From contig CM073193.1 of assembly GCA_037042915.1 (NCBI GenBank), forward strand, positions 7,812,001 to 7,876,000: DNA of 64,000 bases, written 5' to 3'. The position numbers and the translations under genes are program-made. Each line of letters opens with the position of its first letter. Within the stretch, counting starts at the first letter, position 1. The notes under the pieces are model-generated. The model did no database searches and was not told the origin of the DNA. It worked only from the letters and a program-made list of their open reading frames with translations. This DNA is from Auricularia sp. M13. Lineage: Eukaryota; Basidiomycota; Agaricomycetes; Auriculariales; Auriculariaceae. Of this stretch, positions 11,061 through 24,832 are shown one piece after another.

Positions 11061-12041
11061 CGTCTCAGCATTTCTGACCGACATTGTCTCATAGCGTCCG
11101 AATTTTGCCTTTTGCTCGACCTCGACGACAGTAAGGTCTACACCACCGCTCCCTGCGTGTCAAGACGGCCTCAGACGACCAACGCGAGCTCGGCCAACGT
11201 TTCAGCGCAAAGGATCCGCGCTGGCAAAGCAACCCGCAAGACGCATAACACGCCGTAGGAAACGAATTCCGCGACTTCGTGTGCGCTCGGACGACGCTGG
11301 CAACCGGCGCTATCACATCCTGTGGCTCGATGATGCCGCGTGACGCTGGTACGTCCGCCAGAACCGTATGAGCATCGGTCGCTCACATTTTGTCGCAGCG
11401 TCCCGATTTCTCGTCATTTTTGAGCTCTGCGCCGCGGACGACGATGGCATAGCATCCGTCAAGCTCACGCGCGCGCCAGAATTGCGCAGGATGACCAACA
11501 CGAGCACAGGCAACATTTCAGCGCAGCGGATCGTCGCAGAGCGAAGATCAATCCAGCGAAACAACGCGCAAGACGCATAGCGCGCCATACGCGTCGAATT
11601 CCACGATTTCAAACACATTCAAGTGACGCTCGTAGCCGGCGCTATCACCCCCTGTGTCTCGATGACACCCTTTTGCGCTGGTACGTCCGCCAGCGGCGTC
11701 TGATCACTTCCGCTGACGGTTTCTCGCAGCGTCTCAATTTCTCATTTTCTCGTGCCAGGACCGCGGACGACGACGGGAGCGCGTGCGCGCACCCCACGCG
11801 CGCGTCAGAACCGGCCTCGAACGACCGGTCTGCTCGCGCGGCCGCTCGGAGTGCGCTCAAACAGCGACGCGCGCGCACGCAAACTGGCGCCGCGTCGTGC
11901 GTGCACGCCTCCGCTCAAGACGACCCTCGCTGCCGCAAGAAAACTTGAAAAATCGGCGAAAACGAATTCGGCTCACCGCGCACGTCCGCCGCCCGCTCTT
12001 CGCCGCGCGCCATCCCCGCCCGACTCGTTTCCATCCGCCCC
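11061..12041. repeat. Nested ~325-bp repeats (unit 2)
   Basis: Same three-part array as at 1580-2560, at an offset of about 9481. Unit-2 variants include the stretch around 11217-11300 that differs from units 1 and 3. Confidence 0.75.
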
Positions 12042-12751
12042 GAGGACCTGCTTTGTGAGCGGTCAGCAAGTGCCGCATCGGGATGGAATTATGGGGCGGT
12101 ACGTACCGTTTTTCGTGCGGTCGAGGCCAACTTGCTGACGTGCCGACCGCGCGTGCAGGAAGTGTTCGGTCAGCGAGGTGCGCGCGCGGGGGCGAGTACA
12201 TTGGGCGCGTGTACATAACATGATGAACGTATATACAACTGCAATAGAGAACTTGAATACACCTGTGATGGACGCTAGCGGCGACGAGCAAATGAATCGG
12301 CTGCGACGAGCAAGTCAGACGCGCGAGTGCAGGGCTCAAGTGCGCACACCGTGAGCCTGAGCAGCATGCAGCCATGATGACCAAGACGAAGCGCCGTCGG
12401 GGGGGCGATAAGCAGCGGTGGCCGGAGGGAAGTGGGTGTGCGGGAGAAAGGGGCTTGACCACTCGCGACGCGTGCGGGCAAGCCTTGTATACGCCTGAGA
12501 ATGGCAGCAGTGCGTCATCGCGGGAAAGATACGGACCTGAATGCGCAAATCCAACCAGGTTGAAGTGTTGAAGGCGAGGGTGCTTCGCGGGAGGTTCGAC
12601 AGCATGAGGTGTCAAACTCCAGCTCGGCTCGCGCATTCTGCGCCGTTCCCTCACTCGCCGCCCTGCCTCTCCTCATCAGCTCGTTATATACAGTAGACGC
12701 CCATGTTACGCAAGCGCCGGTGAGCAGCAGAGCCAGAGCCTGAGGCAGCGC

Positions 12752-14635
12752 GGTGAGACGGTGCAAACGTTCTGTCTACGTTCACCGTCCCAACCTCCCG
12801 AGCTGCTGCGCCACGCACGCGCTTCCAGGAACACGCTTCTTGTGCTTCTCAGACGGCTGACAGCGGTGAACTTGGATCTCCCGCAGGGAGATCGAGGGTT
12901 GGTTGGGAATGCGCGCGTTTCGCGACTTGCGCGATTCGACCCGGACGCCACTTCGCGGCTCCTGCGTCGTTCTGTCTGCTTCAGCCTCGCGCTTGGCAGA
13001 GATACGGCATCTGCGCGTGTATACTATGACGGCATGATGATTTGCGGAACGGTTGCACTTGAACGGGGGCGAGTTCGTCGCATTCGCGAGGTCGTGATCA
13101 AGCCTGTTCCGCACGAAGCGTTGTGCCTCTCGGCCACTACTTCCTTTATTGCACCTGCTTTTACATGTACGCTGAGTTTTACACTGATAAGCGCTTGAGA
13201 GAGTGAGTTGGGGGAGCGAGGAGCAAGTGAGAGGGGGCGGGGAAGAAGTGCATACCCCCAGCATCTCCGCCGCCGCGCGAGCTCCTACGCCCCAGTGCCC
13301 AGCCCAACCACGGATCCGCGCATCCAGGCACTTTGCGTGACGTCTGACGTATGACTTGACAGTGCTAATTCAGGAAGGAGTGCGCGTGGAATCGAGGGAG
13401 GTTGAGTTCTTCGCACATCGCGTGTTGCGCAAGTTCCTCGATCGCGCTGTTCCCTGTCGCTCCAGATTCCATATCCTCGTGCACCTGCTCGAGCGTCTAC
13501 GTCAGTCCAACAATAAGGACTGTATAGCGAATGATGACGGCATGGGGAGTGGCTGAACGCGAGGACTTGGATGCAACATTCGAACTGGGACTTGCCCGCG
13601 CCGCTTGCGCGCGCCGCCGCTGCGTCTCAACACTGTTTTATGCGTTTCCCACTGGATGTAACGGGAGGTATAGCCGCGCAAAATTCATTCAAGCGCTCGT
13701 GTGCGAGAGGAATGCGTGAATGAGACAGCGAAGGGCTAGAGCGGAAATGCGTGTACCCAGCATCTCCGCCGCAGCGCGACCTCCTGCGCCCCAGAGAGCA
13801 GCCCAACCATCGATCCGCGCATCCAGGCACTTCATTCAGTAGGTGACGTCTGACATGACAGACCTAAACCAGGGAGAGAAGAGTGTGAGGTTGGAGGGCT
13901 TGGGGGTGCACGTCTTGCGCGCTGCGTTGCGGCTTCTCGATCGCACTCTTCTCTGCTGTCCTACTTCAGATCCTGCGCCTTCTGTGCTGAGCAAAGACAA
14001 GAGTGTTGGATCTGCAACATGACGGCATGGTTGAGTGTTGAGAGACAAATCAGGGAGCTGCATGCTCCCGCCCAGTGCATGAGCTTGAATTGTGTGTCGC
14101 GACCGAAACCAACTCGCGGCAGTTTTCACAGTGCCCGCGTATATCCAGCACAGCTCTTTAATCACCAATTACGGCATTTAACTCTGAGCCAATTGGCACT
14201 CGTTGTCTGAGAGGGAGCTGCGCGGTGGAATTAGAGGAGACGGGGAGGGTGCGGATACCCCCATCCCCGCTGAATCAACCTCTTCCCCGCCACCCACTGC
14301 AGCACAGCCAAATAATCGCGCATCCAGGCACGGCTTATGACGTCTGGCGTATGGCATGACAGCTCGAATGGATGAGTGCGCCCGCACAAGATCGGGGTGG
14401 TTGGGATTGCGCGGTTTCGCGTCTTGCCTGATCGCCACCCCTCGCCCCGGAGCGCTTCTCCGGGCTCTCTGTTCAACGCAAATCGACGTAATCAACTAGG
14501 GCCATGTATGGGAGATGACGCACATATCTTGCGAGAGGCTGCTGTGCAATTAAACGACTGTATTTCTCCCGCTTGCACGTTTGGCGTAACTTCTGAAATC
14601 CGAAGATCGTGCCGTCTCAATGACCGAGAAGTATG
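12752..14635. repeat. Nested ~500-bp repeats (unit 2)
   Basis: Same four-part array at an offset of about 9472, with the same TGACGT-bearing boundaries (for example near 13338 and 13843). Confidence 0.75.
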
Positions 14636-15283
14636 AGCGATGGCAACGCCGGTTGAGACCCTTACCCGCTTCATCATCTAGATAATGATTTCCCCGCGCA
14701 AAGACGAATTCGGAAGCTTTTAAGCTGCAATGCAAACCGCGTGCTTCCCTGTCAGTTGTTTTCGCCACGTGCGCTGTGTGGGGAACTGATGTTCAGGCCC
14801 ACTAAAACCCCACAGCTGAAGCAACTTCTCTCGCGTGGCGATTACGTAATCACGGGACGCATTCAATTAAGACCGACTTTGGCTCAGCCATCTGACTGTC
14901 GCAATCATTCACGCATGGAATAGGGTATTAGCAACTGCTTCTGTGCTCCCCCAACGTTAGCAGAACTGGTGGATGCTTGACAGCAGTTGAATATCGACGC
15001 CGGGGTCCCTGTCGTTGTCGCGAGCGCCGACACTGACAGTCTGTCAGTTTCGGAGGGTCTAGCATCGCGGCCTGTCAGCGGAGAAGCGCCACTCCCACGG
15101 GCTGCGAATCGAGTGCGCTGTCACCGGCGGAGGCTGCGAGCGGAAACCTGACGTTTCGATCGCTCGCGCGAAGCGTCGACGCAGCGGAGCAGCGGAGTGT
15201 CCGACGATCCAACCATCGGGCTTCGCGTTACACGAGTTTTTTCAAACTCCTCAACCTGTCTTTGTGCCCCCGCCCGCCAGTCC

Positions 15284-15289
15284 TATAAA
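15284..15289 (+). promoter_or_regulatory. TATA box of array orphan gene (unit 2)
   Basis: TATAAA upstream of the ATG at 15336; conserved with the other units. Confidence 0.6.
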
Positions 15290-15335
15290 TTGGGCACGAG
15301 CCCCGGCATTCTGGCCATCTATCCCCCCCTTCTTC

Positions 15336-17294
15336 ATGCTCGCATGCTGCCACTCCGTCGCCTGCAACCACTCGTCTGCATCGCGCTGCCCGACGACAAT
15401 GCCCTCGGATGCTGTGAGTCGATTTTCCTTTTCATCTCACTGCCGTCTGTCTTGCATTCTACCCTTGGACCGTCATTTTCCGCATCTTCTGCTACCCAAT
15501 CACGTTTCTTCTAATCCTCGCATACGACGCTGTGTCGGCGGTGCGCTGTCACGTGGTCACCGTTCATATCTCCAGGCTGCTTCCATTGCGCATTCCCCCA
15601 TCGTTGAACTCTGGTGTTCTGACTCTGTCCTCGCAGATATTCTCGTTGCTACTTGGCCAATGCCAGGCCTCACGACCTCCTTGCGCGTCAAATCCATTCA
15701 GTTCATGGTGAGCTGCCGGCGTTCGTCACTGCCCTTGATACTTCCGCGAGGCTGACCTCCATGCCGCAGATCACCCAACCAGTTTTTTGCGCGGTCTGAG
15801 CGCATCTGACATTTGTACGTTGTGCACTTCTCGTGCAACACGTTACTGACATACCTTTTCCACCAGCGGACTCCTCGGAGGCCCAGTGGGCCACTCCGGC
15901 AGATTCCGCACCTTGACCCGCAACCATCACCTCGCCCGCTCGCAAGACGGCGGCGACGTCTCATTTGCTCAGCAAGGTAATATAATTTTTGCGCGCCTGT
16001 TCTCGCATTGCTGACTGCTTGGCTGCAGCTGCTCTTCCGCACCGCCACGTACTGCCTGGCGCAGCTTCGACGATCTTTGCGGCGCGCGCAAACGTAAGTC
16101 GTCGCTTTATCCCCCCGGTAATGTCCAACGCCTGTTCTTCCAGGATAGGTCAACACTCTACGCTGCAGACAATGGCGACTACGAAAGCAACGGACGCGAC
16201 GGAGACGACGGTCGCGGAATCGGCGCCGCGGCGCTGTCAGGAACATCGTACTCGTGAGTTGCGGCTTTTACCCCCTCTGGTAATGTCCAACGCCTGTTCA
16301 TTCAGGAAATTTGCTATTCGCTCGGTGACGGCAGCGGCGTCGGATGGCGCTCGGTGCTGGATGGACCATCTCGGTTCGTGTATTTTCCATCGCATTGCCG
16401 ACGTCCGGACTTACTTTCTTTCGTTAGAGCCGCATGTCCGTCAGCCCTTGAAGCTCAATGGCGCCTGGTTCCGCGACACGCGCACGGTATGTCATCCTCA
16501 AACTATCCGCCGAGATTCAGAGTGCTGAACGACACTCTATAGTAGTTGCATCCACCGCGGCCGCTGTCTTCCTCATTGCCGCCCAAGTGCCGACGCACCG
16601 CCTGTGAGAGACGATGTTCCACGTGTCAGCTGTCCACCGTCGTCGCCGTCCGGCCATGTCATCGGGCGGCGAACGATGAAGGATCCCGCGGACCGCGCCG
16701 CCGTTAGCTCAACACGTGAGTTTCTTGCCGCCCTCCGTGCATGAATGCATTTCTCACATGCAGTAGTTGCGCAGGTAGTCGTCCTTGACGCCGATGGCTT
16801 GGTCCGCGGCGATGTTCGTGATCATTGAGTGTTTTTGTGGCGTTCGGCAACTGCTAACCTGTTTTTTCAGCATCCCGCGAACCTTCAGGGCTCCAAACGC
16901 GCTCCTCGGTGCAAGAAAGACGCCGAGACCTCTCGGCGGTCTTGGATTCGCGAGTCCCCCGCCGACGTTGTTCATCTCGCGAACAAAATCCGCCGGGGAC
17001 GGCTCAGTGCGGCCCCACCAGCATCGTCGCTTGACTACGGCGCAATATACATCAGCCCGAGCTGGCTCAGTGTGTATCGCGTCGCGCGCGCCGCCCTCCG
17101 CTGGCGCAATCGACTCCGACCTCGCGTGGTGTCGCGTTCGGCGCTCCGAGCAACCCGCGACTCGCCACCCCACCTACGAGGTCCTTCAAGTCGCATGTGC
17201 CACACCCTCGCGCGCTGGCCGTCCATCTCCCGACGTTGTGGAGATGGACCCCGTTCAGTCCGCCCGAGACCATCACCACCGGCAGCCAACCTGA
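15336..17294 (+). CDS. Intron-rich orphan gene in array unit 2
   Basis: Same gene as in unit 1. In units 2 and 3 the exon after the twin introns stays open (KFAIRSVTAAASDGARCWMD) and joins in phase to an exon encoding PHVRQPLKLNGAWFRDTRT. This makes these copies better preserved in the middle than unit 1. The next exon (from about 16548) meets a stop near 16706 in the phase used in unit 1. The last exon ends in VVEMDPVQSARDHHHRQPT at 17294. Function unknown. Confidence 0.42.
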
Positions 17295-17805
17295 TCTCAC
17301 TGCGGCGCCGCACCGTCTTCGGTGGCCGGGAATTACGGCACATATCTAGCCTGCATCAACCCTCGTCGCCTCTCACCGCGGTTCTGCTGCGGCGAGCGAG
17401 TTTCGCCTGCATTGTGGATTAAGCGCCGGTCCCGGCCACCGTTGCCCCATTTCGAAAAACTGTGAGCATTTCCTGCTTTGGATGTCTAGCAACATGCTAA
17501 CTCTCTATGGAGGTAGTCGTCCTTGACGTCGCGCTCGACGGCGAGGAATATTTTTGGTCATTTCCGGGCCATTTTTCGACCTGTGAGCCATCGCGTTCCC
17601 CAACATCCTCTTCACCGGTCTGACCGTTTCGCAGTGCCGCTCGACGCCGCGTTCGACGACGACCGAATATTTTCGAGTCATTTTTCGTAAGTTTTTGTTA
17701 TCCGTGCCCAGGGTGTTCTGCGACTCAACGAGGCTCCATCCAGCCACTTTGCGCCGCCGTAGCTATTTTTTCCGCGATTCTGTGTGATTTCTCGTCTCGC
17801 GCGTC

Positions 17806-20010
17806 TCAGCTGTCGCCCGCACTTTGCTGTACTTGTCCGCCGCATGTCACTAGATAGAATTGAAATATGACAGGCCCGGGCGGTGGACATACCCATATGT
17901 CCACCGCCCGGGTCCTGTACCGCGCCCAGAGGGGAATCCCTGTCAGTTTGATTTTCTGTTCACCTCGGGACTTGCGTCGAATTTTTGTCGATAGCTCATG
18001 CGAGTTTCGACGGGCTTTACTGCCGACTATCGCCTGCTCGGACGCCACGGACAATGTCAACGGACGCCACGGAAAATGTCTATTGCCACGGATCCTATGT
18101 ACACGGAGCACCTTCTCCCACAGCCGTCTGCTCTCGAACGGGCCCTGCTCCTCCAGCGGCCGAACGGTCTTCGGGAACATCGTGACGGCGCTCAGGTCGA
18201 CGAGCTCACGCCACTCGCCCACCGGCGCGCCGTTCTCGAACTTGCGCCAGCGGAACGACTTGCGCCAGCAGCCCTCGAACTGCGCCACGATACGCTCCTT
18301 CGGCACGTGCTTCACCTGTTCCCGAAAATCAGTCGGAGTGCTGGGTGGTGACAGTAGTAAGTAGGAACGGACCTTGGTCCAGTCGCTGTGCTCCTTGACG
18401 CCCTTCTCGACGCCGGCCTTGCGCACCTTGGACGACTTGCTCTGGCCGGACTTGACGCTCGCCGAGTCGTCCGAGACGGACGTGTAGGGCGTGCCGGTGA
18501 ACTCGTCGTCCTCGTACGTGTGTATGACGCCCTCGACCAAGAACTGCGGCTTCCCGAGCCACGACTGTTGCCGTCGTGCGTCAGCCCGGCGTCCACAGCA
18601 TCAGCACCAGGCGCACCTCGTCCTTGTACTCGATCACCGTGCGGTACTTGAGTCCAGGCTGTCCCCCAGAGCACGTAATAATCGTCTAGCACGCGTCAGT
18701 GACGCTGCAGCCATCGGCGGCGCAAAGACCTTACCGATTCCGACACGGTTGCGTAGAAGCTGCCGCGCAGGATGCCGTTGACCTGCGCGGTGGGGTGCGT
18801 GACGCGGTAGGACTCGCCGGCGCCGTGGCCGCTGGTGATGCGCACGAAGATGCCCTTGTTGGCGGCGCCGGGCGCAATGCGCACCGTCGTCCCAGAGACG
18901 CGGGCGGCAATCTGGTCAATCTGCAATGGGCCGGTGCCAGTTAGCAACGCACAATAATAGCGCAGCGCTGGCGTGTGGCGTACGCCTTCAGCTTCAATGC
19001 CCCGCGCGGGACAGGACGCGTAGTAGGCGGAAATGGGCGGATGGTGCGACACTTGTTCTGTCTGCGGCATTCCTGTTAGCAGTCAAGCACGCACAATGGA
19101 GTCATACACACCAAGTAGACAACGCGGATCGTCTCTGCCGCTGGGACGTCTTCCTCGATCTCCTTGCCAGCCGGCGGGTTGGCAAGATGTTGGAGCGTGT
19201 TCAGGCTCAGGTTGGAGGCCGTCGCGCCGGGGTTGCTCTCGACTTGCAGAGCGGCGTTCACCTTGTCCTTTGCTGGGCCTTCCTTGGGCGCTGCGCTGCC
19301 GCCGAACGGGCTCCAGCTGCTGAACCTGGACTTGGTTACCGGCGGAGCGTCGGACGTCGGGGCCGTCGTCGACTCGGACTCCTCGACGAACAGATGGAGG
19401 TGCTGGACGGGCTGGTTGGCGTGGTCGCCGTCGGGGTACTCGACCGGCCGGACGTCCCAGTGGCAGCGGAAATGCTCGCCCAGGACGGAGTTGTAGGGCT
19501 TGCAGATCTTGCCGCGTATGAACTTGAGCTCCTTGGAGAAGCACCAGCGCAGCACGGCCAGCATGCGCAGCAGCGGGTCTGGCGAGTCGTTTATTCTGCG
19601 AATTTATTATGAGGATCAGAGCCTGGGCGACGTGTCCGGGCTGCGTGCGCACGCTGCAAAGAGGTCTGGGCGATCGAGGTATTGCCAGTACTCGAGATTG
19701 GGTATCGGCTCGAGCAGCTGGGCGGGCAGCGACAAGCCTGTGGGCGCGGTCAGCAGTGAGCGCGGACCTGGAGCGCTCTGCACGCACGCCTGCAACGGAC
19801 GGTGAGCGGTCACATGATGCAGACAGGGGTGCGGCCGACAACGCACATGGCAGCGAGGTCCTTGACGCCCAGACTGCGCTTGAGCAAGTCCACAATCATC
19901 TTGAGCTTGCCGGTCTCCGTCGACGCCGCCTCGGCGCCCTGGCCGGCGTCGAACACCTGGGTAGTGGCGTCGTCGTCGGACGGCGGCGGCGGCAAGGCGA
20001 CTTTGGACAT
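17806..20010 (-). CDS. OSBP copy C, C-terminally truncated
   Basis: ATG at 20010. The exon pattern is as in copies A and B. Exon 3 has the full gaacggg and the later exon the full five-C run, so the visible exons 3-8 stay in frame, unlike copies B and D. The conserved ORP core ends with SRRLWEKV at 18109. The reading frame then continues into unrelated repeat sequence and stops at 17806, earlier than in copies B, D and E because of a one-base difference near 17930. The unresolved exon 1-2 junction is shared. Whether a protein lacking the usual C-terminal helix still binds lipid is unknown; the lid, the core strands and the HH of EQVSHHPP are encoded. Confidence 0.75.
17875..17912. repeat. Perfect 16-bp inverted repeat (unit 2)
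   Basis: Identical hairpin to that at 8390-8427. Confidence 0.85.
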
Positions 20011-20554
20011 CGTGCTGCGCGTTGGGTATGCAATTATCTATAGGCTGGGGATGCAGGGCAGAGTGGCAGAGCAGGTGGCTCTTCAAAGCGATGATGCCGC
20101 TTCCGGCCGTCCGAGATGGATGCCTCCGCACGCACGTTCTCCGCCAACTCTGAACTCTGTCGCGCTGGATGGCCGTCGCTCCTCCGTCCTCGCCGTCCAA
20201 TGCCACCCTGCGCACGCACCAGGCATTGCGCGACGCCCGCAGTGTGCGTTCATCCAGCGCTCTCGCATAAAACGCAGCTCAACGGACTGGCGCATTCAGA
20301 TCATATTGCGCTCGCCGGGCTCGACGCTGACCCACGCTCGCTCGCCGTCGACCTCGCTCTCCAACACAGTGCCGCAAGCGCTAGCAAGTCTAAATTGACC
20401 GTTCGGTCATGAACTCGGCGAGATCCCAGCCGCCCAGCGTCCCACAACATGCATTGCGCGCCGTAGACTCTCAACCCCGCGGCACCCAAACAAGTCTTGC
20501 AGCTGGCGCTGTTATTCCCGCAGCTCGATAACGGCCAGGTTCGTCCTTCATCGA

Positions 20555-21536
20555 CGTCTCAGCATTTCTGACCGACATTGTCTCATAGCGTCCGAATTTT
20601 GCCTTTTGCTCGACCTCGACGACAGTAAGGTCTACACCACCGCTCCCTGCGTGTCAAGACGGCCTCAGACGACCAACGCGAGCTCGGCCAACGTTTCAGC
20701 GCAAAGGATTGGCGCTGGCAAAGCAACCCGCAAGACGCATAACACGCCGTAGGAAACGATTTCCGCGACTTTGCGTACACACGGATGAGGCTTGCAACCG
20801 GCGCTATCACATCCTGTGGCTCGATGATGCCGCGTGACGCTGGTACGTCCGCCAGAACCGTATGAGCATCGGTCGCTCACATTTTGTCGCAGCGTCCCGA
20901 TTTCTCGTCATTTTCGAGCTCTGCGCCGCGGACGACGCTGGCATAGCCTACGCCAAGCTCAGGCGCGCGCCAGAACTGCGCAGGACGACCAACGCGAGCG
21001 CAGTCAACATTTCAGCGCAGCGGATCGTCGCAGAGCGAAGATCAATCCAGCGAAACAACGCGCAAGACGCATAGCGCGCCATACGCGTCGAATTCCACGA
21101 TTTCAAATGCATTCAAGTGACGCTCGTAGCCGGCGCTATCACCCCCTGTGTCTCGATGACGCCCTTTTGCGCTGGTACGTCCGCCAGCGGCGTCTGATCA
21201 CTTCCGCTGACGGCTGCTCGCAGCGTCTCAATTTCTCATTTTTCTCGTGCCAGGACCGCGGACGACGACGGGAGCGCGTGCGCGCACCCCACGCGCGCGT
21301 CAGAACCGGCCTCGAACGACCGGTCTGCTCGCGCGGCCGCTCGGAGTGCGCTCAAACAGCGACGCGCGCGCACGCAAACTGGCGCCGCGTCGTGCGTGCA
21401 CGCCTCCGCTCAAGACGACCCTCGCTGCCGCAAGAAAACTTGAAAAATCGGCGAAAACGAATTCGGCTCACCGCGCACGTCCGCCGCCCGCTCTTCGCCG
21501 CGCGCCATCCCCGCCCGACTCGTTTCCATCCGCCCC
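20555..21536. repeat. Nested ~325-bp repeats (unit 3)
   Basis: Same three-part array; its first repeat carries unit-1 type variants while its last resembles unit 2. Confidence 0.75.
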
Positions 21537-22247
21537 GAGGACCTGCTTTGTGAGCGGTCAGCAAGTGCCGCATCGGGATGGAATTATGGGGCGGTACGTA
21601 CCGTTTTTCGTGCGGTCGAGGCCAACTTGCTGACGTGCCGACCGCGCGTGCAGGAAGTGTTCGGTCAGCGAGGTGCGCGCGCGGGGGCGAGTACATTGGG
21701 CGCGTGTACATAACATGATCGAACGTATATACAACTGCAATAGAGAACTTGAATACACCTGTGATGGACGCTAGCGGCGACGAGCAAATGAATCGGCTGC
21801 GACGAGCAAGTCAGACGCGCGAGTGCAGGGCTCAAGTGCGCACACCGTGAGCCTGAGCAGCATGCAGCCATGATGACCAAGACGAAGCGCCGTCGGGGGG
21901 GCGATAAGCAGCGGTGGCCGGAGGGAAGTGGGTGTGCGGGAGAAAGGGGCTTGACCACTCGCGACGCGTGCGGGCAAGCCTTGTATACGCCTGAGAATGG
22001 CAGCAGTGCGTCATCGCGGGAAAGATACGGACCTGAATGCGCAAATCCAACCAGGTTGAAGTGTTGAAGGCGAGGGTGCTTCGCGGGAGGTTCGACAGCA
22101 TGAGGTGTCAAACTCCAGCTCGGCTCGCGCATTCTGCGCCGTTCCCTCACTCGCCGCCCTGCCTCTCCTCATCAGCTCGTTATATACAGTAGACGCCCAT
22201 GTTACGCAAGCGCCGGTGAGCAGCAGAGCCAGAGCCTGAGGCAGCGC

Positions 22248-24130
22248 GGTGAGACGGTGCAAACGTTCTGTCTACGTTCACCGTCCCAACCTCCCGAGCT
22301 GCTGCGCCACGCACGCGCTTCCAGGAACACGCTTCTTGTGCTTCTCAGACGGCTGACAGCGGTGAACTTGGATCTCCCGCAGGGAGATCGAGGGTTGGTT
22401 GGGAATGCGCGCGTTTCGCGACTTGCGCGATTCGACCCGGACGCCACTTCGCGGCTCCTGCGTCGTTCTGTCTGCTTCAGCCTCGCGCTTGGCAGAGATA
22501 CGGCATCTGCGCGTGTATACTATGACGGCATGATGATTTGCGGAACGGTTGCACTTGAACGGGGGCGAGTTCGTCGCATTCGCGAGGTCGTGATCAAGCC
22601 TGTTCCGCACGAAGCGTTGTGCCTCTCGGCCACTACTTCCTTTATTGCACCTGCTTTTACATGTACGCTGAGTTTTACACTGATAAGCGCTTGAGAGAGT
22701 GAGTTGGGGGAGCGAGGAGCAAGTGAGAGGGGGCGGGGAAGAAGTGCATACCCCCAGCATCTCCGCCGCCGCGCGAGCTCCTACGCCCCAGTGCCCAGCC
22801 CAACCACGGATCCGCGCATCCAGGCACTTTGCGTGACGTCTGACGTATGACTTGACAGTGCTAATTCAGGAAGGAGTGCGCGTGGAATCGAGGGAGGTTG
22901 AGTTCTTCGCACATCGCGTGTTGCGCAAGTTCCTCGATCGCGCTGTTCCCTGTCGCTCCAGATTCCATATCCTCGTGCACCTGCTCGAGCGTCTACGTCA
23001 GTCCAACAATAAGGACTGTATAGCGAATGATGACGGCATGGGGAGTGGCTGAACGCGAGGACTTGGATGCAACATTCGAACTGGGACTTGCCCGCGCCGC
23101 TTGCGCGCGCCGCCGCTGCGTCTCAACACTGTTTTATGCGTTTCCCACTGGATGTAACGGGAGGTATAGCCGCGCAAAATTCATTCAAGCGCTCGTGTGC
23201 GAGAGGAATGCGTGAATGAGACAGCGAAGGGCTAGAGCGGAAATGCGTGTACCCAGCATCTCCGCCGCAGCGCGACCTCCTGCGCCCCAGAGAGCAGCCC
23301 AACCATCGATCCGCGCATCCAGGCACTTCATTCAGTAGGTGACGTCTGACATGACAGACCTAAACCAGGGAGAGAAGAGTGTGAGGTTGGAGGGCTTGGG
23401 GGTGCACGTCTTGCGCGCTGCGTTGCGGCTTCTCGATCGCACTCTTCTCTGCTGTCCTACTTCAGATCCTGCGCCTTCTGTGCTGAGCAAAGACAAGAGT
23501 GTTGGATCTGCAACATGACGGCATGGTTGAGTGTTGAGAGACAAATCAGGGAGCTGCATGCTCCCGCCCAGTGCATGAGCTTGAATTGTGTGTCGCGACC
23601 GAAACCAACTCGCGGCAGTTTTCACAGTGCCCGCGTATATCCAGCACAGCTCTTTAATCACCAATTACGGCATTTAACTCTGAGCCAATTGGCACTCGTT
23701 GTCTGAGAGGGAGCTGCGCGGTGGAATTAGAGGAGACGGGGAGGGTGCGGATACCCCCATCCCCGCTGAATCAACCTCTTCCCCGCCACCCACTGCAGCA
23801 CAGCCAAATAATCGCGCATCCAGGCACGGCTTATGACGTCTGGCGTATGGCATGACAGCTCGAATGGATGAGTGCGCCCGCACAAGATCGGGGTGGTTGG
23901 GATTGCGCGGTTTTCGCGTCTTGCCTGATCGCCACCCCTCGCCCCGGAGCGCTTCTCCGGGCTCTCTGTTCAACGCAAATCGACGTAATCAACTAGGGCC
24001 ATGTATGGGAGATGACGCACATATCTTGCGAGAGGCTGCTGTGCAATTAAACGACTGTATTTCTCCCGCTTGCACGTTTGGCGTAACTTCTGAAATCCGA
24101 AGATCGTGCCGTCTCAATGACCGAGAAGTA
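22248..24130. repeat. Nested ~500-bp repeats (unit 3)
   Basis: Same four-part array at an offset of about 18968; nearly identical to unit 2. Confidence 0.75.
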
Positions 24131-24780
24131 TGAGCGATGGCAACGCCGGTTGAGACCCTTACCCGCTTCAGTCATCTAGATAATGATTTCCCCGCGCAAA
24201 GACGAATTCGGAAGCTTTTAAGCTGCAATGCAAACCGCGTGCTTCCCTGTCAGTTGTTTTCGCCACGTGCGCTGTGTGGGGAACTGATGTTCAGGCCCAC
24301 TAAAACCCCACAGCTGAAGCAACTTCTCTCGCGTGGCGATTACGTAATCACGGGACGCATTCAATTAAGACCGACTTTGGCTCAGCCATCTGACTGTCGC
24401 AATCATTCACGCATGGAATAGGGTATTAGCAACTGCTTCTGTGCTCCCCCAACGTTAGCAGAACTGGTGGATGCTTGACAGCAGTTGAATATCGACGCCG
24501 GGGTCCCTGTCGTTGTCGCGAGCGCCGACACTGACAGTCTGTCAGTTTCGGAGGGTCTAGCATCGCGGCCTGTCAGCGGAGAAGCGCCACTCCCACGGGC
24601 TGCGAATCGAGTGCGCTGTCACCGGCGGAGGCTGCGAGCGGAAACCTGACGTTTCGATCGCTCGCGCGAAGCGTCGACGCAGCGGAGCAGCGGAGTGTCC
24701 GACGATCCAACCATCGGGCTTCGCGTTACACGAGTTTTTTCAAACTCCTCAACCTGTCTTTGTGCCCCGCCCGCCAGTCC

Positions 24781-24786
24781 TATAAA
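24781..24786 (+). promoter_or_regulatory. TATA box of array orphan gene (unit 3)
   Basis: TATAAA upstream of the ATG at 24833; conserved with the other units. Confidence 0.6.
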
Positions 24787-24832
24787 TTGGGCACGAGCCC
24801 CGGCATTCTGGCCATCTATCCCCCCCTTCTTC

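Larger units (their letters stand above)
9487..18971. repeat. Tandem array unit 2
   Basis: Second unit, with the same order of parts as unit 1. It differs from unit 1 by scattered substitutions and short indels, for example near 10723-10790 (a replaced stretch of about 60 nt) and 11217-11300. It shares other variants with unit 3 (for example the ccct form at 15461 and an extra t near 11946) and others with unit 4 (for example the single-base loss in OSBP exon 3). Confidence 0.95.
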